64,000 bases of DNA from assembly GCF_000143415.4 (NCBI RefSeq), contig NW_003314421.1, positions 179,073-243,072 on the forward strand, read 5' to 3'. The translations under genes were made by a program, and so were the position numbers. The notes under the pieces were generated by a model. That model saw only the letters and a program-made list of their open reading frames with translations. It made no database searches and was not told where the DNA came from. The stretch's first letter is position 1. Each line of letters begins with the position of its first letter. The stretch comes from Selaginella moellendorffii. Lineage: Eukaryota; Streptophyta; Lycopodiopsida; Selaginellales; Selaginellaceae. This document shows positions 44,528 through 54,475 of this stretch, piece after piece.

Positions 44528-46190
44528 ATGCAAGCAGCGGTAAGGAATGCGATCCTCGGGGAGTTCCTGAGAAAGAGATCCAGAGTCCGGGCATCACATT
44601 TTCGTTTGTTGAAATTCACCAGGATCAGAAGCGGTGGGCTCTGTGGTCACTCTTGTGGCTTTCTTTACACACTCCAGAAGAAAACAAGCTCAAGGACGAG
44701 TCTGTGCAACGCTCGCACAAACTCGACTGGGCACAACTGGGAGCTCCAACCAGAGTCCAATCTCCGCTATCCCAGACGAGGTGTCTTTATGTCAATGACG
44801 GCGAGAGACTTATCTTCATCAAGACAAGTTTGCAAGCACTGGTACGCTCTGTGTTCATCAGACTGTCTGTGGGAGAAATTCGTCGGCTCAAGTCAAGCCA
44901 ACTTACCAAGGTACGTGCCTCCTGACTATACTATTTTCTGGAAATTTTGTTTTCCTTGCTTAAACGTTGAATTTTGCAGATGGCTGGTGCATAAGCACAG
45001 CACGCTACTGTCGTCTCGAAGCACTCGCGTTTTATATTTCACGAACAGATACACGTTTCTGATTCAAGCCTTGGATGCATGGTGGGAACACGGGATTTAT
45101 AGCTCCTCTAAGCTGTGTCCTCTTATACGAGAGCTTACGCTGCGCAACTGGTGCGTATTCTATGAAGTGCTAAGCTCCGCTTTTGCGAATCGTGCAGATT
45201 TCCTATCTGCCTCACTTCTGCCAAAGCTTCACGGCAGATTGAATCTGTACGACCTGGAAGGTGTGTTTGGATGACGGAGTCACTGGGATGAAAATCTGGA
45301 AGGTGCTGCGTGACCTCTGGCAGCGTTATATCTCATGGCTGAAAGTTTGCCTTCACTGCTCGGACCTGAATTATGCAGTCCGACTCGAGAGAGTCTGGTA
45401 AGTGGCATTCCCGCTGGCTGTTGGCTTTACTTGTCGAGATTGCAGTGCTGTTGAGACTCCGAAGCTTTACGATAAGGGAGTCATCTGTTTCAGGTACTTG
45501 TTTTTCTTGTTTTTGCAATGTCTGAAATGAGTTTTGCTGTTGAGGAAGGAGTCAAGTGCTCCTCAGCTATGGCCTGCGAACAGCGCTTCAAGCAGGACTG
45601 TCTTGGCTGTCAGCAAAAGAAACTGAAAGTACAGCGTTGGAACAAGACATGGAACTGTTATGCGCATTGCATCACTTACTATAGGTACTGAAGTGCTCGC
45701 AATCTTCAGATTTTTCTGACGTATGTGATTCGTGCAGGAGCTTGATGTGGCTGATGATTTCACACTTCCACATCACAGTCTTACGCGAGCAAAACTCAGA
45801 AGATGTTTTCTGGATGGAGAGTCCGAGCGGGTTTGTGGTGTCTTCACTCACGGGTTTGACAGCTGAGGTGTTGCAGATCAACAAAGCTTGAAGTTTATAC
45901 CGAGCGGAGTGAAGTCTATGCTCGCACAACCTTTTGCGGATAACAGCGGAGGCATGCTGGTGGTTTCTCACTATCCAAGAGGATATAACAACATCAAGCA
46001 TAGAACCTGGGTGCAGTGCATTGCCGATAAGATTGCAGCTGTTTTCTGAATGTATTTTTCATTTCAACGATTATAAGTCAGTCTCCCATTGGGTATGTAT
46101 ACAGTTTTCTTCAGATTGAAGTATTTAGAGGTGGCAAATAGTTCTTGCAGATGGAGCAAAGAGTTGGCGGGGGTGGATTGTGGCTCTGGC
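44528..46190 (+). pseudogene. F-box protein pseudogene
   Basis: F-box proteins recruit substrates to SCF ubiquitin ligases. The box is recognisable in two frames: AIPDEV near 44770, then, after a one-base shift, FMSMTARDLSSSRQVCKHWY and SSDCLWEKFVG. Downstream, coding-like blocks continue with short introns: WLVHKHSTLLSSRSTRVLYF, IRELTLRNWCVFYEVLSSAF to 45274, then DDGVTGMKIWKVLRDLWQRY, and finally SLKFIPSGVKSMLAQPFA and NNIKHRTWVQCIADKIAAVF near 45890-46050. The N-terminal joins are unclear, and the 3' end is cut by a gypsy LTR at 46191. It directly follows the CDKAL1 pseudogene on the same strand. Confidence 0.65.
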
Positions 46191-46280
46191 TGTAACAAAC
46201 AAGGGAGCAAAAGCCTAAACCACCCTACCATAGGTCACTATATATAGTAAACCACCCCCAGGCTCTTAAGGATCATAACA
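46191..46280 (-). mobile_element. Short gypsy LTR with adjacent polypurine tract
   Basis: On the - strand the block begins TGTTATGATCC and ends TTTGTTACA (90 bp), with a TATATATAG promoter-like core. It is immediately preceded (46281-46305) by the purine-rich GGGAGGGGAGAA expected before a 3' LTR. The gypsy coding region lies upstream on the same strand. The matching 5' LTR is not in the window. Confidence 0.65.
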
Positions 46281-46367
46281 TTCTCCCCTCCCTCTCTCTA
46301 GACCCTTAATATCCATGAGCTTAAACGAAGCACATAGCTCAAAACAGAGCTAACCAATGGATCTAAA

Positions 46368-48060
46368 GAATGAAGACTCAAGTTCGGAGTACATAGCTCA
46401 ATACGGAGCTAACTTCATTCAAGGAAGGTCTAATGCACATGAAGCTTTTCTCGAAGTACAAAAACTCAAAAGACTTCATTGCCAACGAATCTACTCTCTC
46501 CCCTTCCTCAAGAAGAGTATTCGTCATCATCAGGAATATCGTCCAGATCATAATCAAACTCCGGAAAAGTTGACTTGAACTGAGATTGTTTGGCCATCAG
46601 ATTGAGGATGATCACTGCTGCACATACTCAACGTGGTATTGAGTTGCTTAAACACATCTTGCCAGAACCTGCTCGTAAACTTTGGATCGCGATTGCTTAC
46701 TATATCCTCTGGCAAACCAAACGGCCTATACAACTCTTGGATAAAGAGTTGAGCCAAGTCAGAAGTCTTTACAGTTTGCTTAGTAGCAATGAAGTGGGTC
46801 ATCTTCGTCAATCTGTCCACCACCACCCACGCTGAATCATTCTTCCTTTGACTCTTGGGTAGCCCCACCACAAAATCCATGGAAATTCTCTCCCATTTTC
46901 CACTGGGTACATTCAGAGGTTGTAAAACCAGCGGGCTTCTGACGATCAGCCTTGACTGCTTGACAAGTCAAACATTCTCGTATGTACTTTTCCACATCTG
47001 ATTTCATACCAGGCCAAAAGAAATGTCTCTTAACCAACTCAAACGTCCTCTGAATTCCTGGATGTCCTGAGGAAAGTGTAGAGTGACACTCTGACAAAAT
47101 TGGGAAGAGAAGAGAGCTCACTCGAGGAACCACAACCCGGTTCTTCTTCCACAACACCCCATCCTCCATCCTATACGAAGCAAACTTTTCTCACTGGAAG
47201 ACACCATCAGATTTCTTAGAAGAAGCGTCCCTCTTCAATACATGTGCTAGCACCTCTTTTACAAAGGAGTCGAAATCATAAGCCTCCTTGATCTCTTCCA
47301 GAAGTTTACTTGAGAGTCTTGTGATCGTTACTGAATTCACAAGCCTCGATAGAGCATCAGCCACCTGATTATCTCTACCTCTCTTATATCGGATCTCCAT
47401 GTTGAACTCTTGCAAAAACTCTTGCCAACGAGCCAACCTGCCTCAGAGATCGGTCTGCTTCAGAAAATGTTGCAACGTCTGATGATCCGAGTATGCTACA
47501 CTGAAGTCAGCACCATACAAATAATGCCTCCACTCCTTGGTGGCACAAACGACCGCATATAACTCTCGATCTCTAGCCGGCCAATCTAGCTGAGTACTAT
47601 CAAACTTGCGACTCAAGAAAGCAACGGGACGGCCTTCTTGCAGCAGCAGAACAGCTCCCAGCGCCACATCACTAGCATCACACTCCACTACAAACGGCTT
47701 CATTGGATCCACTATCTGAAGCACTGGAGTTGTAGCACACCGATGCTTGAGCTGTTCGAAAGCATGTTCACAACGATCGCTCCACTTGATTGTTGCATGC
47801 TTAGTAGTATTTTGAAGTAGATCTGTTAGAGGAGCAGCCACCTCTGCATAGTGATCTATAAACTTTCTGAACACACCAGCCATTCCAAGGAAACTCCTAA
47901 GGTCATGCACCATAGTGGGAACAGGCCAATTCACTACCACCTCAACCTTCTTCGGATCAATCCTAACACCATTAGCTGAGATCAAATTCCCCAGGTAAGC
48001 AATCCCCTCAAGGAAGAACTCACACTTAGATGCCTTGGAATAAAGCTTGTGCTCTCAAGC
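46368..48060 (-). pseudogene. Ty3/gypsy pol fragment, copy G' (RT tail, RNase H, integrase)
   Basis: Read on -: the RT thumb (ISANGVRIDPKKVEVVVNWP, FLGMAGVFRKFI), the RNase H-type block (PFVVECDASDVALGAVL, SRKFDSTQLDWPARDREL), then a stop after KQTDL. Next come the integrase zinc finger (HPGIQRTFELVKRHFFWPG, CLTCQAVKA) and core (MDFVVGLPKS, VVVDRLTKMTHFI). The second catalytic motif reads VSNRDPKF instead of SDRDPKF, so the key Asp is Asn. The integrase C-terminal region is missing. Almost identical to 60050-61742 on the other strand, sharing the same stop and substitution. Confidence 0.9.
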
Positions 48061-48934
48061 TTCTCTAACACCGAAGTCAAATGCCACTCATGCTCCTCAG
48101 CGCCTGTGACTGACGTGCAGTCTGCTACCTGGAAAGATTCGTTTGTAAGGTTCTCAACTGGCGTACTCAGCTGTGTGACTTCGACCTGACAAATGTCTGT
48201 ACTTTTCCGTCATCTTTGTTTCCTTCTCGAGACTCATCCTTCTTTCCTTCCCGAAACTCATCATCCTCAGTGAAACCACTCTCCTTTGCATTTGCATGCC
48301 CCTTATTCTCTCTGAATGATCCTCCAGCCTTGAAGTACGATCCAATGGCCTTGTGTTTAAAATTCAGAGGAACGGTCAAGGGTGTGTTGTCTATGAGATC
48401 TTGTTTCCCTTGTTTTGGTTTTCCTTGCCTAGGCTTCCCCTCTTTGACCTTTCTCCTTTGTGGCTGCTTTCCTGAGTTCTCTTCTCTTTTTCTTTTTCCT
48501 CTGTCAGCGTCGGTCGCCAACCTTCTTCTTCGCATATTTTGCAGGATTATTTAGCCTCTATTTCAATCACAACAACTTCAGGAATTTCCAACCCCTCTGC
48601 AACACCGGTTGGCCGTCGCAGTGTGAGCGCCGCTTGCAGTATAGGCGCCCATACCCTCCTGATTGTTTGAACCAACAACAAGTTCCTTCATGACCTTCTC
48701 ACTGTGCGCGCTCCCCGCATGATCGTTTGAACCAACAAGAAGTTCCTTTCCAACCTTCTTACTGCGCACGCCACTCGCAGTGTCTCTATTCCCGTCTGAT
48801 AGTGATGCATCAGCTTTCTTAAAAAGAACTTTCACAACTGTCCTTTTGGCCGCCGGAACGTCACAGTGAATCTGTTTCACGGAAGGATGAATTTTGTTAT
48901 TTGGCTTGTTTTCTGTTGAGGAAATTAAGTTCAT
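48061..48934 (-). pseudogene. Captured or unknown coding fragments beside gypsy, copy G'
   Basis: On - two Lys/Arg/Glu-rich frames occur: 48934-48578 (start TENKPNNKIHPSVKQ, with near-repeated KKVGKELLVGSNDHAGSAHS and EKVMKELVVGSNNQEG units) and 48535-48167 (RRRRLATDADRGKRKREENS). The composition is that of nucleolar or chromatin-type proteins, but no domain is identified. They lie where gag or upstream pol would be expected, so they may be either element-specific gag sequence or a transduced host gene. Confidence 0.45.
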
Positions 48935-49219
48935 ACAACATTATTAGTTTTTCTTACCTTCTTTATCTCTTCTTCTAGGCCTGTCGTTCTTTTTTTTGGA
49001 ACGGATTTCACCCTTTTGTGCTTTTCTTGCCGGTTGGTCATCATCCTCTTCCTCTTCCGCATCTTCTTCCTCGGCAGCATCCTCAAAGAGGCAATTTTCT
49101 TTCCTTTTTTATCTACTTTTGCAGGGGGATCTTTTTCGTCCTCCTCAGCCTCCTCCTCCTCCTCGTCCTCGTCCTCCTCCACTTCATCCTTCTCCTCTTC
49201 ATCATCATCTTCTTCGTCT
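48935..49219 (-). pseudogene. Acidic Glu/Asp-rich fragment fused in frame to LINE sequence
   Basis: On - the LINE frame SREEARG (49240-49220) runs straight into an acidic run (EDEEDDDEEEKDEVEEDEDE) and then a Lys/Arg-rich segment, giving a 166-codon chimeric frame (49431-48931). The same acidic block at 58877-59160 is instead joined to MOT1 sequence, so both joins are secondary. Confidence 0.7.
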
Positions 49220-51007
49220 TCCCCTCGGGCCTCCTCCCTGCTGGTCAAGAGACCATCCCGTGCTTCCTTGACTTCAAATGAGAAGAAGCTCTTCACTCCT
49301 CGTTTCCATACTGCTGGGTCCCAATCCAGATCCTCAATGAGTTGTTGTCGCCACCATTTGAGAATGTCATCCCCCTCTAGTGTGGCCATCGATTGAACTA
49401 CCACCACCTGCCTCGGAGCCTGTTGTACCACTCAAATCCTGCCCTTGACTTCGTCGTCTGTCACCATCGGCATGGCCTGTTCGTCTCCTGCTGGCAGCAG
49501 CATGTCACCTCTCATAACCCAAAAAGGACACTTGACATTTTGTTTGGGAGACACAACAAACCACACCTCCACATCGCCATCCTCCCAAGTTGGTGTAGGT
49601 GCCCGTAAACACCCATGTGCAGGCCCCCAAGCTAACTCATTCCCTGCCTAGCTCCACGTCCCGTTGCAGGCCACAAAGTCTCCAGGTTTGAGACAGTGCC
49701 TAGGCTAGAGCTGCCCCTTCTTCACTCACTCACCGCTCTGATGATGCGAAGAAGATTAAGGTGGACTTTCCTCCACCGTCCTGGGTCAAAGACCTACATT
49801 CGCCTCGTAGTCTTCCTCCTATCCTTGTCCAGAACTCCCACCAGTTGCTTGAGAGTTCGAAAGCCTTCGCCATGCAGCTTTCTCTAGATTGTGTAGTGGT
49901 CTTCCTTGCCCAACGTCCTGTCATCCACTTTGAAGAGGTTGTTGAAGAATAGGGGCTGGTTCAGCCAGTCCTCCGCTCGCCCCGGCATTTCCCTACTGAC
50001 TAGAAACTCGCTCCATAGCCTGAGGAACCCTTGAACCAGTGTGCCACCCTTGACTACTTGCTTTGGCCCTTCAACAAAAAGCCAACGTGGATCCTCCTCC
50101 CATGGTCTTGCAATGTTGTGCCTAGGCCGGATTGCCAACAAGCTCTGCCTGAACATGAGTCTCCAAGGTTGGTTACCTGGTTGAAGGCCGATGAGGAGGA
50201 TTTTATACTGCAGCACCTTTGCCATGTCACTTGGATTGATAACTCCAAGTCCTCCTAAGACTCGCGGGCATGCTGTAGATTGCCACGCGACCTTGGCCAT
50301 GCTCCTCCTTGTGACCAGTGCGCCCCGCCACAAATACTAATGAACCATCGTGCGTACCTTTCTAAGAGTGCATTCTGGGACAGGCCAGATTGAGAGGTGG
50401 TACCAGATGTTGGGCAAAATGATGCTCCTGGCTACTACCACTCTTGCTGGAAAACCGAGTTTCTGGGGAGCCCACTTCTGGATTGACGTTCGTACCCGTC
50501 AAAGCAAGGTGTCATCCTGAAGTGCTGCACTGAACTGAGTACCAACCTGAATCCCCAAGTACCAAGTGTCCTCTCCTGGTTTGAACCACTGGAAGCCGAT
50601 GTCCTGCCCCCAAGATTCAATTCCTGGCCGCCCCCAACACTGATTTGTTCCAGTTAATTGATGTGCCAGCCGCGAGGTTGAAAGTCTCCAACACCTTCTT
50701 AGCTGCATCCAGGTTCTCCTTAGTCGCGAGTAGGAACAAGGCAGTGTCATCTACAAATGCTCCATCCAGGAGTTCCCGAGTCACCCTTGTGGTTCCTAGA
50801 AGTCACTACTCGCCACTTGTGCTCATTTTGTGTGTTCAGCAACATCCTATGTGCCTCTACCTGGCCAGTCTCAGGTCCTTCATCGCCCCTCCTTTGAGAT
50901 CCTTCTGGCGCGCCTAGAGCTTCTGTGAGCAAGACAAGAGCACTGGGATCGGCCCCATCTTGTTCTGCGCAAGAGCGTCGTGTATAAGCCCGATCGGTCT
51001 CACATCA
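49220..51007 (-). mobile_element. LINE fragment, - strand, internally deleted
   Basis: On -, starting at 51007: the post-endonuclease linker (LAQNKMGPIPVLLS, ARQKDLKGGAMKDL), then a jump at about 50810 to the RT catalytic box (DGAFVDDTALFLLATKENLDAA). Post-RT blocks follow (GGLGVINPSDMAKVLQYKI, ILKWWRQQLIEDLDWDPAVW). Stops and frameshifts occur. It is flanked by the acidic fragment at 49219 and a telomeric tract at 51008. Confidence 0.85.
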
Positions 51008-51034
51008 TTTAGGGTTTAGGGTTTAGGGTTTAGG
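51008..51034 (+). repeat. Interstitial telomeric repeat, tract 2
   Basis: TTTAGGG repeated nearly four times without mismatch, exactly between two LINE fragments facing opposite ways. Confidence 0.95.
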
Positions 51035-51827
51035 CAAATGTAAGTCTTTAACCCAGGACGGTGGAGGAAAGTCCACCTTGATCTTCTTCACATCATCAAA
51101 GCGGTGAGTGAGGCAAAGAAGGGGCAGCTCTGGCCTAGGCACTGTCTCAAACCTGGAGACTTTGTGGCCTGCAACGGGACGTGGAGCTAGGCAAGGAATG
51201 AGTTAGCTTGGGGGCCTGCACATGGGTGTTTACGGGCACCTACACCAACTTGGGAGGATGGCAATGTGGAGGTGTGGTTTGTTGTGTCTCCCAAACAGAA
51301 TGTCGAGTGTCCTTTTTGGGTTACGAGAGGTGACATGCTGCTGCCAGCAGGAGACGAACAGGCCATGCCGATGGTGACGGACGACGAAGTCAAGGGCAGG
51401 ATTTGAGTGGTAAGATAGGCTCTGAGGCAGGTGGTGGTAGTTCAATCGATGGCCACACTAGAGGGGGATGGCATTCTCAGATGGTGGCAACAACAACTCA
51501 TTGAGGATTTGGATTGGGACCCAGCAGCATGGAAACGAGGAGTGAAGAGCTTCTTCTCATTTGAAGTCAAGGAAGCACGGGATGGTCTCTTGACCAGCAG
51601 GGAGGAGGCCCGAGGGGAGATCCCCAAGCTCTGGAAGAAATGGATGGAGCAAGGAGTCGAAGCAAATCAGGTGGTGGACAACACGCTAGCATTCTAGAAA
51701 CTACCAGTACAGGAGAAAGTCAAGGCCACCTCTTGGTTGGTGGCAAATAACGGGCTGCTAATAGGACAGCAGTTCCAGGAGGAAGCATGCTGACGATGCA
51801 ATGAGTGTGGCAAGCTAGAGACGGCGC
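51035..51827 (+). mobile_element. LINE fragment, + strand (part 1)
   Basis: Begins AAATGTAAGTCTTTAACCCAGG and is the reverse complement of the region ending near 49797. It contains the better-preserved post-RT region (WWQQQLIEDLDWDPAAWKRG, EIPKLWKKWMEQGVEANQVV) and the start of the zf-RVT Cys motif at 51790. A solo LTR interrupts it at 51828. Confidence 0.87.
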
Positions 51828-53672
51828 TGTAAGCGACTAAATTTTCCATTCTACTTTAGTCACTTAACCACACCTCCGACCACTTGGAGGAGTCTCACTC
51901 ACAACCTCCATAAGTCCTATTCCGGAGTTGGGGACTTGTTGGCCCCAAGAATGGCATCCGTGCCACTCAACTGTTGCACTTGGTCCAAGTGCTCCACATG
52001 TCTGGTCCCATGACCGACACCCAAAGGTATCACTGACAATTCGGCCCATTACGTTAAGGCCATGCCCATTCACCTTTGCTGCACTAGTGGTCCAATACCA
52101 CTTGCATCATAATCCCGTCTCTCCAAGACTGGGCCATCCGTCTACGAGTGGTCTTCCCAGATCCACTCCTTAGCATCCTTAGGATGCCCACAAACATGCG
52201 GAATAGCCTTCCCCAATATCCCTTTGTCAGTTCCTACCAAGTCCCTTTTCTGTCCATGGCCATGTTTGCCAACACTGCCACTAGATCAAGGCCCGGAGGC
52301 CCAGCCACTAAGTCCCATTGTCCTCTGAGATTTCCTCACCATGTGACCATATCCTTAGTCACTACACTAGAGGACAGCTCCTCCTCCTTTCCCCAGTTTG
52401 GGACTTTGGGACAACATTTCGGAACACCGTGGCCCTACACGAGCCCCGTGAGTACTCTCCCCACCTTCCGCCTTTAGGTGCTCTAGCCATGGGCTTAGAG
52501 CGAGGTTCTGTTGAGCCACGCCAGGTATCCAAGTAGGTAGTGCCACCCACACTTGGACTGGGAGCATCGGCCAGTCGATCTCCCGGGGGAACTAGAGCCG
52601 GCTCTTGAACACTTCACCAAGCTACCCCGCTTGTCTGTCCATATTCACTCTAGTCTTGGACTTCCCAGTGGTCAGATCATCACCCAACACTGGGTCTGGC
52701 CTTCCTGGGCCAAACTGGCCTTTCCTAGCCAAACTGGCTCCACTGGAGTCCTCCCCCTACTATAATTTTGGAGCTCACCAAACCCCCCAGGGTCTGGGAG
52801 ACGAACGCTTTGGGCTTTCACTCTCTCAGACTCGAACTCGGACTCGGACTCGGACTCGGGCTCGGGCTCAGTCTCGGCCTTAGCCTCGGTCTCGGTCTCG
52901 GTCCCGATCTCGGTCTCGGTCTCGGTCCTGGTCTTGGTCCTAGTCTCAGTCTCAGTCTCAGTCCCGGTCTTGGTCTCAACCTCGGACTCCATCTCGGGTC
53001 CTTCTCGGACTCCATCTCGAATTCCATCTCGGGTCCATCTCGGACTCCATCTCGGACTCCGTCTTGGTCCATCTCGGACTCCATCTTGGACTCCATCTCG
53101 GGCTCCATCTTGGGTCCATCTCGGACTCCATCTCGAACTTCATCTCGGGTCCATCTCGGACTCCATCTCGGACTCCATCTCAGACTCCACCTCAGGTCCA
53201 TCTCGGACTCCATCTTGGACTCCACCTCGGGTCCATCTCAGACTCCATCTCGGACTCCACTTTGGGTCCATCTCAGACTCCACCTCGGGTCCATCTCGGA
53301 CTCCATCTTGGACTCCACTTCGGGTCCATCTCGGACTCCATCTTGGAGTCCATCTCGGGTCCTTCTCGGACTCCATCTCGGGTCCTTAGTGGGTCCATCT
53401 CGGACTCCACTTCGGACTCCAACTCGGGTCCATCTCAGACACTTCCACGTGTCATATGTTGGTTCTTTTGGGTCCCTTTTTTGGAGCCTCGCTTATTGCT
53501 CGCTTCGTGCTTGTTCCTCGAGCACTTTGTTGGGAGTTCCACTCCCACTCTCAACTTTTCAAGTCGGAGCTTTTGGTCCAAACGTGTTACACTCGTTTGG
53601 CTTTCACTTCGGCCACTACCACGTGGCACCCTTCTGGCTCCACTTTGGGGCCTAGGGATTTTGTGTCTCACA
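51828..53672 (+). mobile_element. Solo LTR of family B with perfect target-site duplication
   Basis: 1845 bp from TGTAAGCGACTAAATTTTCC to TTTTGTGTCTCACA, with GGCGC on both sides (51823-51827 and 53673-53677). LINE sequence continues on each side and rejoins when the LTR and one GGCGC are removed. The minisatellite spans about 52825-53440. The biological orientation is probably -, since other copies read TGTGAGACAC..CTTACA. It is a product of unequal LTR recombination. Confidence 0.93.
52825..53440 (-). repeat. 12-bp minisatellite within the solo LTR
   Basis: Units of CATCTCGGACTC and variants (complement of GAGTCCGAGATG), grading into CGGTCT units at the 52830-52980 end. They create spurious open frames of up to 295 codons. 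Confidence 0.9.
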
Positions 53673-54435
53673 GGCGCGACATGTACTTTGGAGATGTGAT
53701 GTGGCGAGAAAGGTATGGCGACAGATCTTCAAGGCGATGCAGGAACTAGGAGACATTCCAGAGTTCAAGGCTCAGAGCGGGGATATCCTCCACTGGTTTG
53801 AGGGAGCTAGAGGTCCAGCCATTGGTCCAGCTTGGAGGCGTATTCGCTGTTATAGACGTCATGGATGGAACATGCGAGTTCAATGGGATGCATTAGGGGC
53901 TGAAGTCGGGATGTCAGTCTGGGAGGCGATGGGCCACGAGCGATGGTCCATCTAGAGGGCGACTGGAGTGCAGGCACTTATGGAGGCATGGAACCATTGC
54001 CGCTTTGATGGGCAACAAGCGAGGATATTAGCAATGGTGGCATCGTGGTGGAGACTCACTCTTGCAGCGGTGCGGCTTCATTACACCATCCTGAAGGAGC
54101 GGGCAAAACCGAGGCAGCTAGAGGAGTGGTAGTCTAGATGGCTCCCATGCTTCGGCAGAATGGTAGGTGGTGAGATTCACTAGCAGTGGCACCCCCCAGA
54201 CTCTGTTCTACATTCAGCACGTGGGGGAGACTTGGACATCAACATGATTTGATCGAGACGACCATGTCCACTTCTACTCCAGGACTAGGTCCCGCTGTGA
54301 CACAAGAGGATCACGTAGAGCAGCTCATTGAGAGGGTGACACACCCAATTTTTGTATTAGTCCCATTGGGACATGGGGAATGTACATACATGTTTAGCGA
54401 TCTCGCCCGATTGCAACACCGTAGACTGTCTTTGA
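53673..54435 (+). mobile_element. LINE fragment, + strand (part 2), reaching the 3' end
   Basis: Continues the zf-RVT-like region (VARKVWRQIFKAMQELGDIP) through GDILHWFEGARGPA and the W-rich tail to the LINE 3' region GGGACATGGGGAATGTACATAC (about 54370), as also found at 14665-14690. A telomeric tract begins at 54436. Confidence 0.85.
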
Positions 54436-54475
54436 CCCTAAACGCCTAAACACCCCTAAACCCTAAACCTAAACC
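54436..54475 (-). repeat. Interstitial telomeric repeat, tract 3
   Basis: Degenerate CCCTAAA units (CCCTAAACG, CCTAAACA, CCCCTAAA, CCCTAAA, CCTAAACC) between the LINE 3' end and segment X. Repeated inverted at 63087-63126. Confidence 0.88.

Noticed and set aside
45672-46001. A 109-codon - strand frame in the F-box region
   Set aside because: The + strand carries the blocks that follow the F-box gene's direction. The - frame shows no domain.
48996-49271. Ser- and Leu-rich frames on + opposite the acidic block, resembling secreted or membrane peptides
   Set aside because: They are the complement of GAN-rich Glu/Asp codons on -. The duplicated block supports the - reading.
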